From: a virus
IMG/VR virus record: IMGVR_UViG_3300010300_000084
Location: 1 to 27,603 of that record
Reading direction: 5' to 3' (one strand)
DNA: 27,603 bases
Shown here piece by piece: positions 23,817 to 27,603 of this stretch. The first letter of the stretch is position 1. Every line of letters starts with the position of its first letter. Below the pieces are notes generated by a model that saw only the letters and a list, made by a program, of their open reading frames with translations, had not been told where the DNA came from and searched no databases. The position numbers and the translations under genes are program-made.

Positions 23817-24622
23817 TGCTTGGCCTCAGCCTAAATATAAGTCCAGGTGCTGCTATAGTAGATGCAGGTAGTGTAGAGAGAGTTGCTCCCTACTCTAATA
23901 CGCATGCCCTAGACTTAGATGGGACAGGTGATGTGATTAAGACCTATAAATCTGGTGCCTTGCAGACCTTGATGAGAAGTGATTTCTCTATCTCATTCTG
24001 GGTTAAAGTGTCTTCTTGGCAGACATTTTACTTGATGGGCTTTGACACCACTACAGGTGCTAACACTACTGCAGTATTTGTAAGATCGCTGAACATTGGA
24101 TCAGTATACTGGCAAACAAATATTAAACTGGGAGGTGTTGCATACTCAGGGTTAGCACCAGCAGGTACCCCTAGCACATCAGACTATGTGCATTTTGTAG
24201 TAACACTAAGAAAGGGTGGGGCAAGTACTAACGGTACGTTTAAGTTGTACGTAGACGGGGTAGAAAAGATCAGCACAAGCGCGTCTACAGGTACAGTACA
24301 AGAATCAACGCTTGTTGGAGTCCCATTTAATATGCCATTCGGTGCGTATCAAGCATCGGGCGGTACTTACTCAGGACATGCAACTGGTACGTTTGATGAG
24401 ATAGCTACATGGACAACACAACTGAGTGCAGCAGAAGTCACAGCTTTGTACAACAGCGGAGAGACGTTCGACATCAGCTCAGATAGTGGAGACTACACGT
24501 CATCTTCATTTCTGCAAAACTGGTACAGACTTAACAACGATCTCACAAACTCAGGAAGTTTGGCAACAGTTGCAACAACAGAAGGTGATCCAGCATTTGT
24601 AACCACCCCAACTCCACCGTGA
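23816..24622 (+). CDS. LamG / concanavalin-A-like lectin-fold protein
   Basis: A 268-residue protein dominated by one LamG-type jellyroll of about 190 residues (about 30-220). The family hallmarks are visible: ALDLDGTGDVIK at the start, SDFSISFWVKVSSW, then YVHFVVTLRKGG and FKLYVDGVEKIS, and finally GTFDEIATWTTQLSAAEVTA followed by LYNSGETFD. These domains bind sugars or proteins on surfaces, often with calcium. About 25 residues precede it and about 45 follow. There is no signal peptide, as expected for a virion part made in the cytoplasm. A role as fibre-tip, decoration or adhesion protein helping the phage stick to the host or to polysaccharide is inferred. It overlaps its upstream neighbour by one base. 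Confidence 0.85.
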   Translation: MLGLSLNISPGAAIVDAGSVERVAPYSNTHALDLDGTGDVIKTYKSGALQTLMRSDFSISFWVKVSSWQTFYLMGFDTTTGANTTAVFVRSLNIGSVYWQTNIKLGGVAYSGLAPAGTPSTSDYVHFVVTLRKGGASTNGTFKLYVDGVEKISTSASTGTVQESTLVGVPFNMPFGAYQASGGTYSGHATGTFDEIATWTTQLSAAEVTALYNSGETFDISSDSGDYTSSSFLQNWYRLNNDLTNSGSLATVATTEGDPAFVTTPTPP

Positions 24623-24876
24623 TGAAGAAGTTTGTAATCATACCGAAGACAGAGTTGGATGACGTCAATTCTACAATTGACTTTGATCAGCTACCCTACA
24701 CAGACAAGACTGTGTTGAGGTACTCACTTGATGGTACACAAGCTGTCATCAAGTACCAGACTCCACTACCTGACTTTTTCTCAGGCAAGACAACATACAC
24801 GTACTCTCAGATCACAGCGATCTTAGCTGGTACAGACTGGACTGAAGTAGTAACCGCAGAAGACCTAGGGGTATGA
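24622..24876 (+). CDS. Small protein of unknown function
   Basis: An 84-residue protein starting MKKFVIIPKTELDD at ATG 24622, in a TGATG overlap with the preceding stop. A GTG three bases earlier would add one residue; the ATG is more likely. Mixed alpha/beta, no motif that I recognise. I believe similar short proteins with a K.VIIP start occur beside fibre genes in marine phages, where they might act in fibre folding; this cannot be verified here. A 7-bp perfect hairpin (24664-24681) lies in its coding sequence, probably by chance. Its stop overlaps the next gene by 4 nt. Confidence 0.6.
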   Translation: MKKFVIIPKTELDDVNSTIDFDQLPYTDKTVLRYSLDGTQAVIKYQTPLPDFFSGKTTYTYSQITAILAGTDWTEVVTAEDLGV

Positions 24877-25178
24877 CATACTTCAGTAAAAATAAAAGAC
24901 AGTATCAGAGAGGAGCTGCTTGGACTAGGAAAGCTGGTAAAAACCCAAGCGGAGGTCTCAATGCAAAAGGTAGGGCATCCTACAGAGCTGCTAACCCGGG
25001 GAGCAAACTTGCTGCTCCAGTAACTGAGTCTAACCCCTCAGGTAAACGCAAGTCCAGAAGAAAGTCATTCTGCTCACGCATGTGTGGAATGAAAGCAAAG
25101 AGAACAGGATCTAAAGGTAAAAGAGATCCTAACTCAAGAATCAATAAGTCACTGCGCAAGTGGAACTGCCGGTGCTAA
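24873..25178 (+). CDS. Small basic protein, DUF6321-like
   Basis: A 101-residue, very Lys/Arg/Ser-rich protein. It has the sequence pattern that I recognise as the DUF6321 group of phage proteins: AWTRKAGKNPSGGLNAKGR near residues 16-34 with SY right after, PVTESNPSGKRKSRRKSFC in the middle, and SLRKWNCRC at the end. Cys 67, 71, 99 and 101 could bind a metal. The function of the family is unknown to me; the strong positive charge suggests binding to packaged DNA or to RNA, which is inferred. It is coded between small structural genes, overlapping the previous gene by 4 nt, and a second small basic protein lies two genes downstream. Confidence 0.75.
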   Translation: MTYFSKNKRQYQRGAAWTRKAGKNPSGGLNAKGRASYRAANPGSKLAAPVTESNPSGKRKSRRKSFCSRMCGMKAKRTGSKGKRDPNSRINKSLRKWNCRC

Positions 25179-25190
25179 TAAAGAACAACA

Positions 25191-25580
25191 ATGGGAACTA
25201 TTAAATCAAGGCTGTCACTCACATCACGGGGATCAGCGACCACAACAACTCAAGGATTTGGGATATCCTTTTCGGACTCCCTGTCTATAGAAGCGCCCGT
25301 AATAAACCTGGCCTCAGGCACTGTAACTAGTTCTACAGGACCAGATACCATTCTAGGTACAGGTGTAACTGATACCACATACGTATATATCAAGTACGTA
25401 AGCAAAGACGGAGGCACACCTGTCCTCGTCGTAAGCACAGCAGAGAACACTCAAGACTTTGCAGACTTGGCTGAGGGAGAAGCAATATTCCTCCCAGTAA
25501 AAGGAGCCAAAGGTATCAGAGTAACAAGCAGCACAACTGACGAAATTAGCTACGAATACGGCTACTGGACTAAAGCGTAA
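25191..25580 (+). CDS. Small beta-rich virion protein, possible paralogue of the gene at 20614
   Basis: A 129-residue protein with Thr/Ser/Gly-rich strands. The C-terminal half reads TYVYIKYVSKDGG, then VLVVSTAENTQDF, LAEGEAIFLPVKG and IRVTSSTTDEISYEYG, lining up loosely with the same region of the equally long gene at 20614 (FLKN / L.PG / LFPW / IYGNDSDGIRLE). A beta-sandwich virion component, such as a decoration or fibre-associated protein, is likely but unproven. The leader TAATAAAGAACAACA is A-rich without Shine-Dalgarno. The gene shares its last base with the next start (TAATG). Confidence 0.65.
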   Translation: MGTIKSRLSLTSRGSATTTTQGFGISFSDSLSIEAPVINLASGTVTSSTGPDTILGTGVTDTTYVYIKYVSKDGGTPVLVVSTAENTQDFADLAEGEAIFLPVKGAKGIRVTSSTTDEISYEYGYWTKA

Positions 25581-25804
25581 TGGCTAGCGAGGGACTCAAA
25601 AAATGGTTTGGTCGTAACCAGGGCCGTGGCTGGGTAGACTGCAAAGCAGCTAAAGCCGCAGGTAAGTTTGTCCCTTGCGGTAGATCGTCAGCAAAGAAAA
25701 GTAGGAAGACAGGGTACCCGGCCTGCAGACCTACTATGAGCGCATGTACAAAAGCAGGTATGCGCAGAAAACAATCATCTAAGCGGGTATCTTGGAAAAA
25801 ATAA
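25580..25804 (+). CDS. Small basic Cys protein, DUF5872-like
   Basis: A 74-residue protein. GLKKWFGRNQGRGWVDCK, then FVPCGRSSAKKSRKTGYPAC and RPTMSAC carry a pattern (W..WVD, PCGRS, YP.C.P) that I recognise from small proteins of phages and large viruses grouped near DUF5872; this is from memory. Four Cys (22, 33, 49, 56) at these conserved places suggest a small metal-bound knuckle. It is strongly basic, ending in a Lys/Arg-rich tail. Nucleic-acid binding inside the virion or during late infection is plausible but not shown. It is translationally coupled by one shared base to the previous gene. Confidence 0.7.
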   Translation: MASEGLKKWFGRNQGRGWVDCKAAKAAGKFVPCGRSSAKKSRKTGYPACRPTMSACTKAGMRRKQSSKRVSWKK

Positions 25805-25813
25805 TTAGAAATT

Positions 25814-26971
25814 ATGAATTACAAACAAAGAGGGGGAAATCGCCCAACGGGCCTCAAAGAAGAAACCCCTAAGCAAATGCGTCAGATGCGAAGAGCAGCT
25901 AGAAAGCGTCGCAGAAAGGGCGAGATTGGTCCCTACGTCACTGGAAGAAAAAAGGGAAACTTGCGCGATAAGCAGGCGGGCGGAAGCTTGAGCGAAGCTA
26001 AAAAGAAAGACCCAAAATCATTTATCGAGGACTCTAAAGAAGTCAAGTTCGGTAAAGTGCCAGGGGCTATCAAGCGCTCTGCTAAGAAGCTTACCAAGAG
26101 TAAGGCTAACATGAAGAAAGGCATGAAGATGCTTGGTGAGTCTAATACTAAGAAGGAGACTAAGAGAGCTGCAAGAACGATGAAGAAAGGCGTACGTCAG
26201 AAGAAGGCGTCTGCTAGAATCAGAGACAACTACGAGTTTAGGCAAGCAGTCAAAAGAGGTGAGGCAGAGCCAACAACGTACAGAGGTATGAGAGATGGGG
26301 GAGAGCCTAAGAAAGCACTTCTCGGTATGGCGTTGGGTGCAGCTGCATTGAAAGGTGGTAAGGAAAGACGTATGGCACGTCGTGCTGCTAGACAAGAAGC
26401 TAAAGCTCAAGGTAAAGGATTCCTCGGTAGAATGGCAGCAGGAGCAGCAGCAGGAGCTGGTGTAAGAGCGGGTCAGCTTAAGCAGGGTATCGGTAATCTA
26501 AAATCTGGTCTCCAGAACATGAAGCAAAACTTCCAGGAGGGAATGCAGGGAGTGGGTGCGGATCAAGGTATGGCAGCTCAGCAACAGTCTATGGCAGCTC
26601 AAGCCGATCCAATGGCAGGAGCAGATCCAGCAGCTGAAGAGGACGCAATGACTGAGGAGATGCTGAAGGGCGGTTTGGTCGACAGACGTCAGAGAGGCGG
26701 ATGTAGAAAAGGACAGCCTTGCGAAGCATACGATGGCGGCAGAGGACCAAAGACGCCTAAGAGAAAGAAAAATAGGAAGATCACAGGCTTCAAGACCAGA
26801 GTCAGAGGTAGAATTAAGTACCAAAGCGGAGGTAGCTGTGGTCCAGGTGGCTGCGACCAAGGTGGCGGCGGCCAAAACAGAAAGAACAAGAAGTACGAGA
26901 GAGCCGCAAAGAGAGCTGCAAGACAAAGAGCGAGAAATCGCGGTAGAGGAAGAGGCAGAATCAAAGTATAA
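25814..26971 (+). CDS. Very basic Gly/Ala/Lys-rich protein with QxGG motifs
   Basis: This 385-residue protein is mostly Lys/Arg with Ala and Gly. Residues 1-180 are Lys/Arg-rich with short helices (KKGMKMLGESNTKKETKRAA). Residues about 165-250 hold two Ala/Gly helices (LGMALGAAALKGG; GRMAAGAAAGAG) resembling membrane-active or core-protein segments. A Gln/Met/Ala stretch (MAAQQQSMAAQADP) and an acidic patch follow. GGLVDRR lies at 286-292. QxGG occurs at 5-8, 54-57, 293-296 and 337-340. The end has CGPGGC and an Arg-rich tail. I recognise no family. Codon use (AAG, GGT, CGT) and a following hairpin suggest high expression. A DNA-condensing or ejected internal virion protein is inferred. It resembles the next gene. 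Confidence 0.75.
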   Translation: MNYKQRGGNRPTGLKEETPKQMRQMRRAARKRRRKGEIGPYVTGRKKGNLRDKQAGGSLSEAKKKDPKSFIEDSKEVKFGKVPGAIKRSAKKLTKSKANMKKGMKMLGESNTKKETKRAARTMKKGVRQKKASARIRDNYEFRQAVKRGEAEPTTYRGMRDGGEPKKALLGMALGAAALKGGKERRMARRAARQEAKAQGKGFLGRMAAGAAAGAGVRAGQLKQGIGNLKSGLQNMKQNFQEGMQGVGADQGMAAQQQSMAAQADPMAGADPAAEEDAMTEEMLKGGLVDRRQRGGCRKGQPCEAYDGGRGPKTPKRKKNRKITGFKTRVRGRIKYQSGGSCGPGGCDQGGGGQNRKNKKYERAAKRAARQRARNRGRGRGRIKV

Positions 26972-26976
26972 TTATA

Positions 26977-26998
26977 GGGGGGAGCTCCGGCTCCCCTC
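26977..26998 (+). terminator. G-rich hairpin with UCCG loop
   Basis: GGGGGGAGC (26977-26985) pairs with GCTCCCCTC (26990-26998), one wobble, closing the loop TCCG as C(UCCG)G, a member of the unusually stable UNCG tetraloops. It lies 5 nt after a stop codon. TCTAACTAAG follows, not a T run, so it may terminate weakly or stabilise the mRNA end. Confidence 0.7.
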
Positions 26999-27013
26999 TC
27001 TAACTAAGAGAAC

Positions 27014-27603
27014 ATGAAATATCCATCACTACCAGGAATGGGACGCCGTAAGAAGGGTGTCAGTAAGAAAATCATTGGGGGTCTTATAGGTCGTGCCGGT
27101 GCACGTAAGCGTGCTAAAGAACAGGGCCTTACAGGTAAGGAACTGAGAAAGGCAGGACGTAAAGGGTTCTTGTCTGGAACTGGTGTCGGTAGAGCCATGG
27201 GAGCTATACAAGGCTTCAGAGCAAACAAAGGCAAAGGCTTTAAAGAAAGACTCAAAGGACTTGCTGCAGGTGCTGCTGGAGGCTTTAACAACAACGCCAA
27301 TGCAGGCCTTGCTGACAAAATACAAGAAGGCTATGCAGATAGACTTCAAGAGTTCAAGGACAGAAAGAACCAACCCGAAGAATCGGCTGAAACCGCACCT
27401 GAAATGACAGGTGCCGTTGGTGGTGGTGTAGATACATCAGCTGTTGGTGCAGGTATGGATACTGGTGCACTACAAAGAGGCGGACTTCCAGATCGCCGTA
27501 GGAAAAGACGCGTCCCTCCAGGAGACATGCCTAACCCTGATGCTAGATACGAGTCTACCAAAGACAGGCCTAGATATAAAATTGGTAAGAAAGGACTTCG
27601 TAC
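27014..27603 (+). CDS. Basic Gly/Ala-rich protein related to its neighbour (partial, runs off the window)
   Basis: An ATG at 27014 opens a frame with no stop to the end of the window; at least 196 residues. It begins MKYPSLPGMGRRKKGVSKKI and is rich in Lys, Arg, Gly and Ala. Residues 60-100 contain GVGRAMGAIQGF and GLAAGAAGGFNNN, comparable with the Ala/Gly helices of the preceding gene. An acidic linker (EESAETAPEM) and a Gly/Ala stretch lead to QRGGLPDRRRKRR at 154-166, matching the motif GGLVDRR of the neighbour and GGMIDRR of the gene at 3095. I recognise no family. It looks like a divergent tandem copy of the gene before it, separated by the G-rich hairpin. A role as internal or DNA-bound virion protein is inferred. 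Confidence 0.7.
   Translation, partial: MKYPSLPGMGRRKKGVSKKIIGGLIGRAGARKRAKEQGLTGKELRKAGRKGFLSGTGVGRAMGAIQGFRANKGKGFKERLKGLAAGAAGGFNNNANAGLADKIQEGYADRLQEFKDRKNQPEESAETAPEMTGAVGGGVDTSAVGAGMDTGALQRGGLPDRRRKRRVPPGDMPNPDARYESTKDRPRYKIGKKGLR

Noticed and set aside
24664-24681. GTCAATT / AATTGAC hairpin inside the 24622 gene
   Set aside because: Seven-bp stem with A/T content; several such stems are expected by chance in this window.

Overview
This window looks like the late (virion and lysis) region of a tailed double-stranded DNA phage, most likely of a marine member of the Bacteroidota. All 25 genes I support read on the plus strand and are packed tightly, often with ATGA, GTGA, TAATG or 14-nt overlaps. 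The host inference rests on three things. Start codons are mostly preceded by A/T-rich leaders rather than Shine-Dalgarno sequences. One TAnnTTTG box, the Bacteroidota -7 promoter form, precedes a gene. A 2314-residue virion protein carries GCTD..A.N[YF]...A..DDG[ST]C repeats, which are common in secreted proteins of marine Bacteroidota and their phages. These points are suggestive, not proof; the exact phage lineage cannot be read from the window, although portal and capsid gene order would fit crAss-like or related podovirus-type phages. Layout: 2-874 is the C-terminal nuclease part of the large terminase, cut by the window edge. 885-3098 is the portal protein. 3095-5095 is a basic protein of unknown role. 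5167-6321 is a very acidic, scaffold-like protein directly before the major capsid protein (6347-7795). 7885-9929 holds a conserved head-module protein and a probable head-tail adaptor. 9962-11095 is an abundant virion protein judged by codon use, and 11143-11601 is a small cysteine-rich protein. 11611-20170 is the adhesion block: a giant 2314-residue protein and a tail-fibre-like protein. 20211-23526 mixes a helical protein, a small beta protein, a holin, a metallophosphoesterase, a small acidic protein and a second connector-like protein. 23529-25804 is a run of small genes including a LamG lectin-like protein and two small basic proteins. 25814-27603 holds two related, very basic Gly/Ala-rich proteins, the last running off the window. 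How the genes fit together: terminase, portal, scaffold, capsid and adaptors form the packaging and head-assembly set. The giant protein, the fibre-like protein and the LamG protein are candidates for host attachment. The holin belongs to lysis, but no endolysin is visible. No tape-measure protein, tail sheath or head-maturation protease was found, which fits a short-tailed particle or genes outside the window. The most unusual signals are a QxGG tetrapeptide repeated in only three proteins, a shared GG[LM]xDRR motif near the end of the same three proteins, and three G6-stem hairpins placed just after three genes with codon use suggesting high expression. Strong hairpins also sit about 26-31 nt inside two genes. 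No tRNA, rRNA, CRISPR array or insertion sequence was seen, and no gene-free stretch exceeds 300 bases.
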